DNA of 64,000 nt from positions 1 through 64,000 of the forward strand of contig JAFGFT010000072.1 of the NCBI GenBank assembly GCA_016930935.1. The letters run 5' to 3'. Source of the DNA: Dehalococcoidia bacterium. GTDB lineage: Bacteria; Chloroflexota; Dehalococcoidia; GIF9; AB-539-J10. Of this stretch, positions 1 through 7,136 are shown in pieces. A program made the position numbers and the translations under genes. Under the pieces are notes generated by a model, which did not search any database, was not told the origin of the DNA, and worked only from the letters and a program-made list of their open reading frames with translations. Position 1 is the first letter of the stretch; each line of letters begins with the position of its first letter.

Positions 1-20
1 CTGTGGTGGAGAAAAGAAAT

Positions 21-93
21 GGGCCATTGTGGACTCGAACCACAGACCCCGGTCTTATCAGGACCGTGCTCTAGCCGACTGAGCTAATGGCCC
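21..93 (-). tRNA. tRNA-Ile (anticodon GAT)
   Basis: On the minus strand this 73-base stretch folds as a full cloverleaf. The acceptor stem is a 7-bp GGGCCAT/ATGGCCC pairing, the D stem is GCTC/GAGC, the anticodon stem is CGGTC/GACCG around a CTGATAA loop, and the T arm is TGTGG-TTCGAGT-CCACA. The loop gives anticodon GAT, which reads ATC and ATT isoleucine codons. The 3' CCA is not encoded. It lies downstream of the decarboxylase operon but has its own promoter-like sequence immediately upstream. Confidence 0.97.
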
Positions 94-104
94 GAAACGC
101 ATAT

Positions 105-135
105 ACTATACCGCGTTCAGGGTATGTGCTGTCAA
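105..135 (-). promoter_or_regulatory. Probable promoter of tRNA-Ile
   Basis: Reading the minus strand, a perfect TTGACA (130-135) is followed 19 bases later by TATAGT (105-110), 11 bases before the first base of the tRNA. The spacer is slightly long. A 17-18 base spacing to an offset -10 is also possible. Confidence 0.55.
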
Positions 136-157
136 GGTTGACTCGATTTCGCCTTTC

Positions 158-382
158 CTACGCCTCTTCGATTGTGAGGAGTTCATCGCCAATCTGAACG
201 GTTGTGTCGGCCTTGGCCTTCACCTCTGTTACAGTGCCGTTCACTGGAGCAACAATCTCGTTCTCCATCTTCATTGCTTCAATCGTGAGAAGAAGGTCTC
301 CTTCCTTGACTGCCTGTCCGACGGTGACATTCACGTTTAGAACCTTACCTGGAAGTGGAGAAGTCATATACTCTGTGGCCAT
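158..382 (-). CDS. mmdC: Biotin carrier subunit of an acyl-CoA decarboxylase/carboxylase
   Basis: This 74-residue protein is essentially a bare biotinyl domain. It has the SPLPG start of the barrel and the canonical EAMKM biotinylation motif, with Lys38 as the expected modified residue. It carries CO2 as carboxybiotin between the carboxyltransferase encoded upstream and the membrane beta subunit. It lacks the Ala/Pro-rich N-terminal linker found in many gamma or BCCP subunits, so it is a minimal carrier. A GGAGGA ribosome site precedes the ATG. It is the last gene of the operon that starts near 3.7 kb. A role as carrier for a carboxylase is also possible, but no biotin carboxylase gene is in the window. 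Confidence 0.9.
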   Translation of the reverse strand: MATEYMTSPLPGKVLNVNVTVGQAVKEGDLLLTIEAMKMENEIVAPVNGTVTEVKAKADTTVQIGDELLTIEEA

Positions 383-478
383 GTCTTGTTTTTCCTCCTG
401 ACGAATTATGATTATCTCAGCTATTGTCCCAATCGCGTCGAAATATTCCGATTGAGGGTTGAATCCTCTTATTGCGTG

Positions 479-2041
479 CTAGAGCGGCATATTGCCGTGT
501 TTCTTCTCAGGGCAACGCTCCTGCTTGGTCTCCAGGATGTCGAAAGCTCTCGCCAGCTTCATCCTGGTGTCCTTCGGGTCGATGATGTCATCCACTGAGC
601 CTCTTTCCGCTGCCCTGTAGGGATTGGAGAATTGCTCTTTGTACTCCTCGATTCTCTGCTTCCTCACTGCCGCGGGATCCTCGGCGTTCTTGATCTCCCT
701 GGCGAACACAATCTCAGCGGCTCCAGAAGCCCCCATAACGGCGATTTCCGCGGAGGGATAGGCCAGGACCATGTCTGCACCCAGATACTTCGAACACATG
801 CCGACGTAGGCGCCTCCATAGGCCTTTCTGAGTATGAGGGTAACTTTGGGCACGGAGGCCTCTGAATACACGTAGAGCAGTTTGGCGCCGTGGCGAATGA
901 TTCCCCCGTGTTCCTGGGCGGTTCCAGGCATGTATCCCGGTACATCAACCAGTGTGAGAAGGGGGATGTTGAAGCAATCACAGAACCGAATGAAGCGGGA
1001 AGCCTTGTCTGAGGCATTGATGTCCAGAACACCTGCCATGAATTTGGCCTGGTTGGCGATAATGCCGATACTACGTCCGTCGATCCGTGCGAATCCCACA
1101 ACGATGTTCGGGGCGAACAGTCGGTGGACCTCAAAGAACTGTCCATCATCGACGAATTTCGTAATCACGTCTTTCACGTCGTAGGGTTTGTTCGAATCTG
1201 AAGGAATCACGTCCCTCAGGGACACGTCTTCTCTCTCGGCGGAGTCTCTGGTGGTGGTCCTGGGTGCCTCCTCCCTGAAGTTCTGGGGGATGTATGAGAG
1301 AAGCTCTTTGGCTGTGGCGATGGCACCGTCATCATCGCTGGAGAGGAAGTGGGCAACCCCGCTCCTCTGATTATGCACAAGACCTCCGCCCAGTTGTTCA
1401 TGCGTCACTTCTTCTGACAGCACGTCCTTTACAACTGCGGGCCCCGTAATGTACATAGTGCTCGACTTCTTGGTCATGATGATGAAGTCGGTGATGGCGG
1501 GAGAATAGACGGCACCACCTGCCGTCGGTCCCAGTATTATCGATATCTGAGGGATGATTCCTGAAGAGCGCGAATTGCGGAAGAATATCCGTCCGTAGCC
1601 GTCCAGAGAGTCGATGCCCTCCTGAATACGCGCGCCGCCAGAATCAAGCATCGCGATACAGGGGATTCCGGACTGAAGTGCGAGGTCCTGCATTCTCGAT
1701 ATCTTGAGTGCGTGTGTCTCCCCCAGGGAACCACCGAGAACCGTGAAATCCTGCGCGTACACGGCGACCTTGCGGCCGTTCACCTTTCCTACCCCCGTGA
1801 CCACGCCATCTGCGGGCAGGTCCATCTTGTCGAGTCCGTAGTACACGGAACGTGTCTTCATGAAATCGTCGAACTCAACGAATGTGCCTTCATCCATGAG
1901 AAGCGCGATTCTCTCGCGTGCGGTGAGCTTGCCCTTCTCATGTTGTGTCTCAACACGCTTGTCACCACCGTGCTTCCTGATGGTCGCGCGTTTCTCCTGG
2001 AGTTCCTCCAACTTCTTGCTGTTGTCGTTCATTTCTTCCAT
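479..2041 (-). CDS. mmdA: Carboxyltransferase subunit, methylmalonyl-CoA decarboxylase / propionyl-CoA carboxylase beta type
   Basis: About 520 residues forming two crotonase-like halves, the usual length for MmdA/PccB. It moves the carboxyl group between an acyl-CoA (probably methylmalonyl-CoA or malonyl-CoA) and biotin. Visible signatures include the N-terminal GKLTARERI region, the oxyanion-hole glycines in SGGARIQEG, the AGGAVYSPA segment, and the C-terminal GGAYVGMCSK and AEIAVMGASGA segments. The frame is open to a GTG at 2065. The ATG at 2041 is preferred because AAGGGGTG lies six bases upstream. It sits between the beta subunit and biotin carrier genes, which favours a decarboxylase complex. 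Glutaconyl-CoA is less likely because GcdA is longer. Confidence 0.9.
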   Translation of the reverse strand: MEEMNDNSKKLEELQEKRATIRKHGGDKRVETQHEKGKLTARERIALLMDEGTFVEFDDFMKTRSVYYGLDKMDLPADGVVTGVGKVNGRKVAVYAQDFTVLGGSLGETHALKISRMQDLALQSGIPCIAMLDSGGARIQEGIDSLDGYGRIFFRNSRSSGIIPQISIILGPTAGGAVYSPAITDFIIMTKKSSTMYITGPAVVKDVLSEEVTHEQLGGGLVHNQRSGVAHFLSSDDDGAIATAKELLSYIPQNFREEAPRTTTRDSAEREDVSLRDVIPSDSNKPYDVKDVITKFVDDGQFFEVHRLFAPNIVVGFARIDGRSIGIIANQAKFMAGVLDINASDKASRFIRFCDCFNIPLLTLVDVPGYMPGTAQEHGGIIRHGAKLLYVYSEASVPKVTLILRKAYGGAYVGMCSKYLGADMVLAYPSAEIAVMGASGAAEIVFAREIKNAEDPAAVRKQRIEEYKEQFSNPYRAAERGSVDDIIDPKDTRMKLARAFDILETKQERCPEKKHGNMPL

Positions 2042-2104
2042 TTGGTTCACCCCTTGCTTAGTCACACTTCATGCGAGACGCATACCCCGATGTGGCCATA
2101 CATA

Positions 2105-3448
2105 CTAGCCGAGAATACCGAGGAACACGCCGCCGGCTATTGCCGCGCCGATTGCTCCTGCCACGTTGGGACCCATTGCATGCATGAGCAGGAAGTTCCT
2201 GGGATTCTCCTTCTGGCCGAGCACCTGTACAACTCTTGCGGACATGGGCACGGCGGACACTCCAGCGGCACCAATCATCGGGTTAATCTTCTCCTTTGAG
2301 AAGAGGTTCATGAATTTGGCGAGCAGGACACCCGCACCTGCCGCACTGGCAAAAGCGACCACTCCGAGTACCAGAATCAGCAGCGTCCGGGGCTGAAGGA
2401 AGTTCTCAGCCGGCATACTTGCACCGATGGCCAGCGTGAGGAAGATTGTGAGCACATCGACAAGACCGTTCTGAGCAGTGTTGCTCAGACGTTCCGTTAC
2501 CCCGCATTCGCGGAAGAGATTACCTACCATGAAGCATCCCATGAGCGGAGCGGCTGAGGGGACGAAGAGAATGACGACAATAGTGGTGATGAGGGGAAAC
2601 AGTATCTTCTCCACCCTGCTGACGGGACGCAGTTGAGGCTTCATGTAGATCTTGCGCTCTTCTTTCGTAGTGAGGAGTTTGATGACGGGGGGTAGTATCA
2701 CCGGTACCAGCGCCATGTAGGAATAGCACGCAACCGCTGTCGCGCCAATGATGTGCGGCGCGAGCACGGATGTCACATAGATGGTCGTTGGACCCTCTGC
2801 TCCCCCTATGATGCCTATTGAGCACGCCTCGGGGATGCTGAAGCCTGCGACAAGCGCAAGAAAGAATGCCAGGTAAACGCCAAATTGCGCGGCTGCTCCG
2901 AGCAATAGCGTCTTCGGATTGGCGAGCATTGGACCGAAGTCCGTCATGGCTCCCAGGCAGAGGAACATGAGAGGTGGCAGAATCTGCCACATGACGCCGT
3001 ATGCAAATATCCTCGAGAGGAGGCCTATGGGAGTGGTGGGATACTCCTTCTGATTCGTCTGTTCCTGCGTGATGAGTTGCGCAACCACGTCGCCTTCTTG
3101 TATCTGTTCACCGACGGCGACCATTGTGGTGTCGATGCGTCCAAAGACGGGACTCTCAATCGTCCCTGTGTCGAGCGTGATGAGAATCGATTCTTTGCCG
3201 AAGCGCTCACCTTCTTCCTGGTCGATACTGACGACTGTTCCGGCGATAGGGGACTCAAGCGGCATCTCGTAATCCATCATGCCGCCGAGGGGAAGGTTGA
3301 CCAGAATCATGCCGAACCCGATGGGAACGAGCAGCAACGGCTCCATCTTCTTCGCAATGGCGAGATAGATGAGGAGTCCTCCCACGGCGAGCATAAGGAC
3401 ATTGCCCCAGTACAGGTGTTGAAAGCCACTCTCTAGTAATCCAAACAA
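2105..3448 (-). CDS. mmdB: Sodium-translocating decarboxylase beta subunit with an inserted biotinyl-like domain
   Basis: This 447-residue polytopic membrane protein belongs to the OadB/MmdB/GcdB family, which decarboxylates carboxybiotin and exports Na+. Family landmarks are GAMTDFGP (about 167-173), GGAEGPT (215-221), Tyr244 and the NPMIGAAGVSAVPMSAR segment with the conserved Asn, Gly, Ser and Arg. Two features are odd. The family GGADGPT motif has Glu218 in place of the Asp reported as essential in Klebsiella OadB. Residues about 60-132, a loop between membrane segments, resemble a barrel-sandwich (biotinyl/lipoyl) domain, with SPIAG and a second half ending GEQIQEGDVVAQL, but no MKM lysine. 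The start is a TTG preceded by GGAGGA. Confidence 0.92.
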   Translation of the reverse strand: MFGLLESGFQHLYWGNVLMLAVGGLLIYLAIAKKMEPLLLVPIGFGMILVNLPLGGMMDYEMPLESPIAGTVVSIDQEEGERFGKESILITLDTGTIESPVFGRIDTTMVAVGEQIQEGDVVAQLITQEQTNQKEYPTTPIGLLSRIFAYGVMWQILPPLMFLCLGAMTDFGPMLANPKTLLLGAAAQFGVYLAFFLALVAGFSIPEACSIGIIGGAEGPTTIYVTSVLAPHIIGATAVACYSYMALVPVILPPVIKLLTTKEERKIYMKPQLRPVSRVEKILFPLITTIVVILFVPSAAPLMGCFMVGNLFRECGVTERLSNTAQNGLVDVLTIFLTLAIGASMPAENFLQPRTLLILVLGVVAFASAAGAGVLLAKFMNLFSKEKINPMIGAAGVSAVPMSARVVQVLGQKENPRNFLLMHAMGPNVAGAIGAAIAGGVFLGILG

Positions 3449-3502
3449 CGTCAGTCCTCCGTGAGGTCAAAAAGTGAGGGACACGCACGAATGTCTCGTG
3501 CG

Positions 3503-3643
3503 CTATGCTTTGGCCTTGTCCTTGGCAACTCGAAGTAATATGCGCGACCCCGCCCACACGAGACACGCGAGCATCGCAAGAAGAATGAATACCAGCGCAA
3601 AACCGCCGAGGGCGATTTGAACAGCGAAACCCCAGTCAGTCAT
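3503..3643 (-). CDS. OadG-like small membrane subunit of the decarboxylase
   Basis: About 46 residues with one strongly hydrophobic segment and a basic C-terminus ending in KDKAKA. This matches the pattern of OadG/MmdD small subunits, which bind and stabilise the decarboxylase complex at the membrane. The frame extends upstream to 3697. The ATG at 3643 is chosen because it starts MTDWGFAV directly before the membrane segment and has GGGAGTGG upstream. It is the first gene of the operon, 54 bases before mmdB. Similarity is limited by its small size, so the call rests on topology and position. Confidence 0.75.
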   Translation of the reverse strand: MTDWGFAVQIALGGFALVFILLAMLACLVWAGSRILLRVAKDKAKA

Positions 3644-3740
3644 GTGTACCACTCCCGATAGCGGAATCCGTGAAGCTATCCCGACGTGCGCAGGCATTCA
3701 ACGTGGATTGCCTTTGCCGGCCGTTCTGCCGCGGTTCAAT

Positions 3741-3749
3741 AGTTTACCA
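3741..3749 (-). promoter_or_regulatory. Possible extended -10 promoter of the decarboxylase operon
   Basis: The minus strand reads TGG-TAAACT about 100 bases before the small-subunit ATG. It has the same TGG-TAnnnT form as several better placed promoters in the window. There is no convincing -35. Confidence 0.4.
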
Positions 3750-3763
3750 TGCCCGCACGACGG

Positions 3764-4237
3764 CTACGAGTCGGGCTTCTGTGCCCATGCAGCCCTTACC
3801 GCCCTGCCTATGGTTCCATAGTCGTAGCCACGACTGGCAAGGTATCTTGTGAGCCGACGCATGAACACTTCCTTGTCGACGTCCTGCAACATACCTGCCC
3901 GGCGGAGCGCCAGCGCAGTTGCAGTGGATTCGTCGTCTATGTCCTCCGTTGCGTTGTCTGCTGCAGTCTCATCCACTCCCCTGTCAATCAGTTCCTTGGC
4001 GATGAGACGTTTGGAACGCGGTCTGAAGGTCATGCGGCTTTCTGCCCACGCCGCTGCAAATTCGTGGTCATCTATGAAACCCTGTGCTGTCAGTGATGCA
4101 AGGGTCTCTTCGACAACTTCATCGTCGAAACCAGCTGTGTGAAGATGCGTACGCATCTCCGCGCTGCTTCTTGAGCGATGTACGAGAAACCGGTAGGCGT
4201 TTGCGAGGGCCTTCCGACTCTCAGAATGTAGCACCAT
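3764..4237 (-). CDS. recX: Regulatory protein RecX
   Basis: A 157-residue, helical, charged protein made of three repeated three-helix units, the RecX pattern: FLVHRSRSSAEMRTHL near residue 18, GFIDDHEFAAAWAESR near 70 and LTRYLASRGYDYGTIGRAV near 127. RecX binds RecA filaments and limits or adjusts their growth. It starts 27 bases after the recA stop codon on the same strand, the usual recA-recX arrangement. It is probably expressed by readthrough from recA. Confidence 0.9.
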   Translation of the reverse strand: MVLHSESRKALANAYRFLVHRSRSSAEMRTHLHTAGFDDEVVEETLASLTAQGFIDDHEFAAAWAESRMTFRPRSKRLIAKELIDRGVDETAADNATEDIDDESTATALALRRAGMLQDVDKEVFMRRLTRYLASRGYDYGTIGRAVRAAWAQKPDS

Positions 4238-4264
4238 TCTTCTCGTGACCGCTGCTCCAACAGG

Positions 4265-5299
4265 CTAATCGGTGTCGACTGCCGCTTTCGTGGGCTTCGG
4301 GACGAGTGGTAGAGGTGCATTGGCCTCGCGTATCTGCAACTCCAGTTGCCTGGCTACCTCAGGATTCTGTCGGAGAAAGTCACGTGCGTTCTCCCTTCCC
4401 TGGCCCAGCTTGTGTTCCCCGTAGGTAAGGAACGCACCGGCCTTCTTGATAGCACCTGATGCCACGCCCAGGTCAATGAGGTCACCTTCCTTGCTGATTC
4501 CCTGGCTGAACAGGATGTCGAACTCGGCGGTGCGGAATGGTGGCGCAACCTTGTTCTTGACAACGCGGGCCTTCACCCTTGAACCCACCATCTCGGAACC
4601 ACGCTTCAGTGAGTCGCCACGTCTCAGGTCAATGCGGACGGAACTATAGAACTTGAGCGCCCGCCCTCCCGGCGTGACCTCGGGATTGCCGAAGATGATA
4701 CCCACTTTCTCCCGCAGTTGATTGATGAAGATGACAGATGTCTTGGAGCGGTTTATGGACGCAGTCAGCTTGCGAAGAGCCTGTGACATCAGGCGTGCCT
4801 GGAGGCCAACATGTGAGTCTCCCATATCGCCCTCTATCTCTGCCTTGGGGACCAGTGCGGCCACACTGTCGACGACAATGACGTCGACGCCGGAACTCCT
4901 CACGAGTTGTTCCGCTATCTCGAGTGCCTGTTCTCCCGTGTCTGGCTGGGATATGTACAGGTCATCGATATTCACACCACATGCCGCCGCGTATGCAGGG
5001 TCCAGCGCATGCTCCGCATCGATATAGACGGCCTTTCCCCCTTGCTTCTGTGCTTCCGCAATGATGTGCTGTGCGAGGGTTGTCTTTCCTGATGATTCGG
5101 AGCCGTATATCTCTGTGACCCGCCCCCTGGGTATTCCGCCTACTCCAAGGGCCAGGTCGAGAGACAGAGAGCCGGTGGGTATGACGCCCACGTCCTGCCG
5201 GGAGGCAACCTCGCCCAGCCTCATCAGCGACCCTTTACCGAACTGTCGTTCGATTTGCTCTATGGCTAGTTCTACTGCTTTGTCTCTGTCAGTACTCAT
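4265..5299 (-). CDS. recA: Recombinase RecA
   Basis: 344 residues, normal for RecA. It binds single-stranded DNA, catalyses strand exchange and triggers LexA-type self-cleavage. The Walker A box is [10 protein letters not shown] (about 65-74), the [10 protein letters not shown] Walker B strand follows, and the L2 region ([10 protein letters not shown]...[16 protein letters not shown]) is intact. The C-terminus is short and less acidic than in E. coli RecA. No clear SOS box was seen in the 58 bases between its start and the next upstream gene, so SOS control cannot be judged. Confidence 0.98.
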   Translation of the reverse strand: MSTDRDKAVELAIEQIERQFGKGSLMRLGEVASRQDVGVIPTGSLSLDLALGVGGIPRGRVTEIYGSESSGKTTLAQHIIAEAQKQGGKAVYIDAEHALDPAYAAACGVNIDDLYISQPDTGEQALEIAEQLVRSSGVDVIVVDSVAALVPKAEIEGDMGDSHVGLQARLMSQALRKLTASINRSKTSVIFINQLREKVGIIFGNPEVTPGGRALKFYSSVRIDLRRGDSLKRGSEMVGSRVKARVVKNKVAPPFRTAEFDILFSQGISKEGDLIDLGVASGAIKKAGAFLTYGEHKLGQGRENARDFLRQNPEVARQLELQIREANAPLPLVPKPTKAAVDTD

Positions 5300-5357
5300 A
5301 GCAATTTCTCGCTTCCCTCGGACTTCCGCAACTTTGGCTCATAGTCTGGTGTGAGAC

Positions 5358-6299
5358 CTACTTTCGTCGGCCTTCCTTTCCAACCTTCCACACGTGTTCC
5401 TCTTCGGGGGAGTGCACATCACCGCGTGCCCCACCGCCCTTGCGGCCTTCCCACACAGGCTTCCTCTTCTGCAGAAAAGCGTTCTGTCCTTCATTGCCGT
5501 CACGGGTCAGAGACTGCATCGTTATCAACTCCGTACCATACCTGAACGCATGTCTTTCATCGAGGTCCTGTATCTGGTAAAAGAACTGCTTCTCCCATCT
5601 CACAACGAGAGGCGCATTGGAGGCGATCAACTTCGTCATTTCCCAGGTCTTCTGTTCAATCTCTTCCTCCGGGTGCACATAGTTGACCAGTCCTGCATCG
5701 TGCGCCCAGTCTGCCGAATGTGGTCTGGACGTCAGCAGCAATTCAAACATCCTCTTGCGCAGGACGGACTTGTATGCTCCCACCGTTGGTGTGAAGCATC
5801 CGAATCCGACTCCACCGCCGGGAAGGAAGAAACTGGCGCTTTCCGACGCGAGCACAATGTCGCAACTGCCAGCCAGTGCGACACCGAATGCGCAGCAGTT
5901 GCCTCTCACCAGTCCCACAATCGGTACCGTGGAACCTGTCATGACCTGCAATAGCTTTGGTGGCAACTCGAAGTACCATCGTTGCGTCATCAGGTCCTTG
6001 TTCGTGAAGGCATTGAAATCGCCTCCAGTGCAGAAGTGCTCTCCTGCAGGCCGCAACATGGCACAGTTTATGTCGTCGTTGTCCTCGATGAGACGGAGAG
6101 CATCTATCGTCTCTTCCATGAGGGTCGGGCTGAGCGCGTTCTGTACTGCCGGTCGATTGAGCGTAATGACGGCAACGTGTGTCTCAGTATCCCACTCCAG
6201 CACGATGTCGTTGTACTCGCGGGGTACGACAAACGTGGGAGTGTAGGGGGGGTACGTTCCTGAGGATTGTTGCTTCACCACGGTGGGCTTGAAATCCAT
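5358..6299 (-). CDS. Enoyl-CoA hydratase/isomerase family protein
   Basis: 313 residues with a crotonase fold in the central 220: ITLNRPAVQNALSP near residue 51, the oxyanion-hole segments EHFCTGGDF and GNCCAFGVALAGSCDI, and a CoA-binding helix. The two Glu residues of classical hydratases are not obvious at the expected sites, so isomerase, hydrolase or ring-cleaving activity is possible. It has a 35-residue N-terminal extension and a basic, Gly-rich C-terminal tail beyond the normal 260-residue length. It precedes recA on the same strand by 58 bases. The acyl-CoA substrate is unknown. Confidence 0.8.
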   Translation of the reverse strand: MDFKPTVVKQQSSGTYPPYTPTFVVPREYNDIVLEWDTETHVAVITLNRPAVQNALSPTLMEETIDALRLIEDNDDINCAMLRPAGEHFCTGGDFNAFTNKDLMTQRWYFELPPKLLQVMTGSTVPIVGLVRGNCCAFGVALAGSCDIVLASESASFFLPGGGVGFGCFTPTVGAYKSVLRKRMFELLLTSRPHSADWAHDAGLVNYVHPEEEIEQKTWEMTKLIASNAPLVVRWEKQFFYQIQDLDERHAFRYGTELITMQSLTRDGNEGQNAFLQKRKPVWEGRKGGGARGDVHSPEEEHVWKVGKEGRRK

Positions 6300-6355
6300 A
6301 TTCGATTATCCTCCATGCCGTATCGAAGAGGCCATAGGCCTGAGGCCATTATACA

Positions 6356-7111
6356 TCACCGTCGTCCGCTGTCAGCGACGGCGTCGGGTACGCGTTGACG
6401 GACGAGACGACTCGCTATCTGCACTGTTGCGAATGTTGCGACCGCAAGTGTGGCTGTCATGCTGCCTGCGAGCAGAAACATGTCTTCCCAGAAGCCAAGC
6501 GGGAAAAGTATGACGAGGTAGTCAATGCGTGGGTCCAGTAACCAGAATGAGTTGTCGAAGGCAATAAGATGGAACCCGACGAACATCGAGTTGAAATTGG
6601 AGGCAAAGAGAACCGAGACCAGAGCGAGAGAGACGAACGTGAGCACGGCACCGAACTGGAGGCCTTGCGTGATGTCTCTTTTCCATGCTCTGTCCTGGCT
6701 GGATAGGGCGGCCAGCAGCAGCACGATGACGAGCAGAAGGAGCATCGATTGGGTGGCGGAGTTGAGTTCGAACAGGGTCTTGACGTCAGAAAGATGCACC
6801 AGTTCGTAGTCGTGAAACAGCGCGAACTCGTTTCCGTCCTTTGTTGTCACCTGCATCTGGGGGCTGCTGGAGGTGGAGTTGAAGTAGTCGATGAGTTGTC
6901 GGGTAATCTCGGAGAGTTGCGCGTCATCCAGGCGCGTTGATTCGCTTATGTGATACCGCTCATAGCCGCGCTCGTAGAGACCGGGACTGCTCATCTCCAG
7001 TCTCACGGCAGTGCTGATGAAGAGAAGGGGCAACATCAACGCGAGGAACAGCCGGGATAGTCGGCGGATGCCCCTCGGGTAGCGGTTGCGTGCCTGCTCA
7101 GTCTTTGCCAT
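6356..7111 (-). CDS. DUF1461 (TIGR01906-type) integral membrane protein
   Basis: 251 residues. There is an N-terminal basic stretch, a membrane segment at about 19-38, and an extracytoplasmic domain of about 80 residues containing FALFHDYELVHLSDVK. Three or four further membrane helices follow, then a basic cytoplasmic tail. This topology and the HLxDVK motif match the DUF1461 family, which has no known function. Its start codon is only 25 bases from the divergent dnaE start, so its own promoter must lie inside the dnaE coding region. Confidence 0.75.
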   Translation of the reverse strand: MAKTEQARNRYPRGIRRLSRLFLALMLPLLFISTAVRLEMSSPGLYERGYERYHISESTRLDDAQLSEITRQLIDYFNSTSSSPQMQVTTKDGNEFALFHDYELVHLSDVKTLFELNSATQSMLLLLVIVLLLAALSSQDRAWKRDITQGLQFGAVLTFVSLALVSVLFASNFNSMFVGFHLIAFDNSFWLLDPRIDYLVILFPLGFWEDMFLLAGSMTATLAVATFATVQIASRLVRQRVPDAVADSGRR

Positions 7112-7120
7112 GTGACCCCA

Positions 7121-7129
7121 TGGTATAAT
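7121..7129 (+). promoter_or_regulatory. Extended -10 promoter of dnaE, predicted leaderless
   Basis: TGG-TATAAT is a consensus -10 with the TGn extension. Its last base lies seven bases before the A of the dnaE ATG (7137). Normal initiation about seven bases after the -10 would start the mRNA at or next to the start codon. No ribosome-binding sequence is present. Confidence 0.7.
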
Positions 7130-7136
7130 CGGCGCG

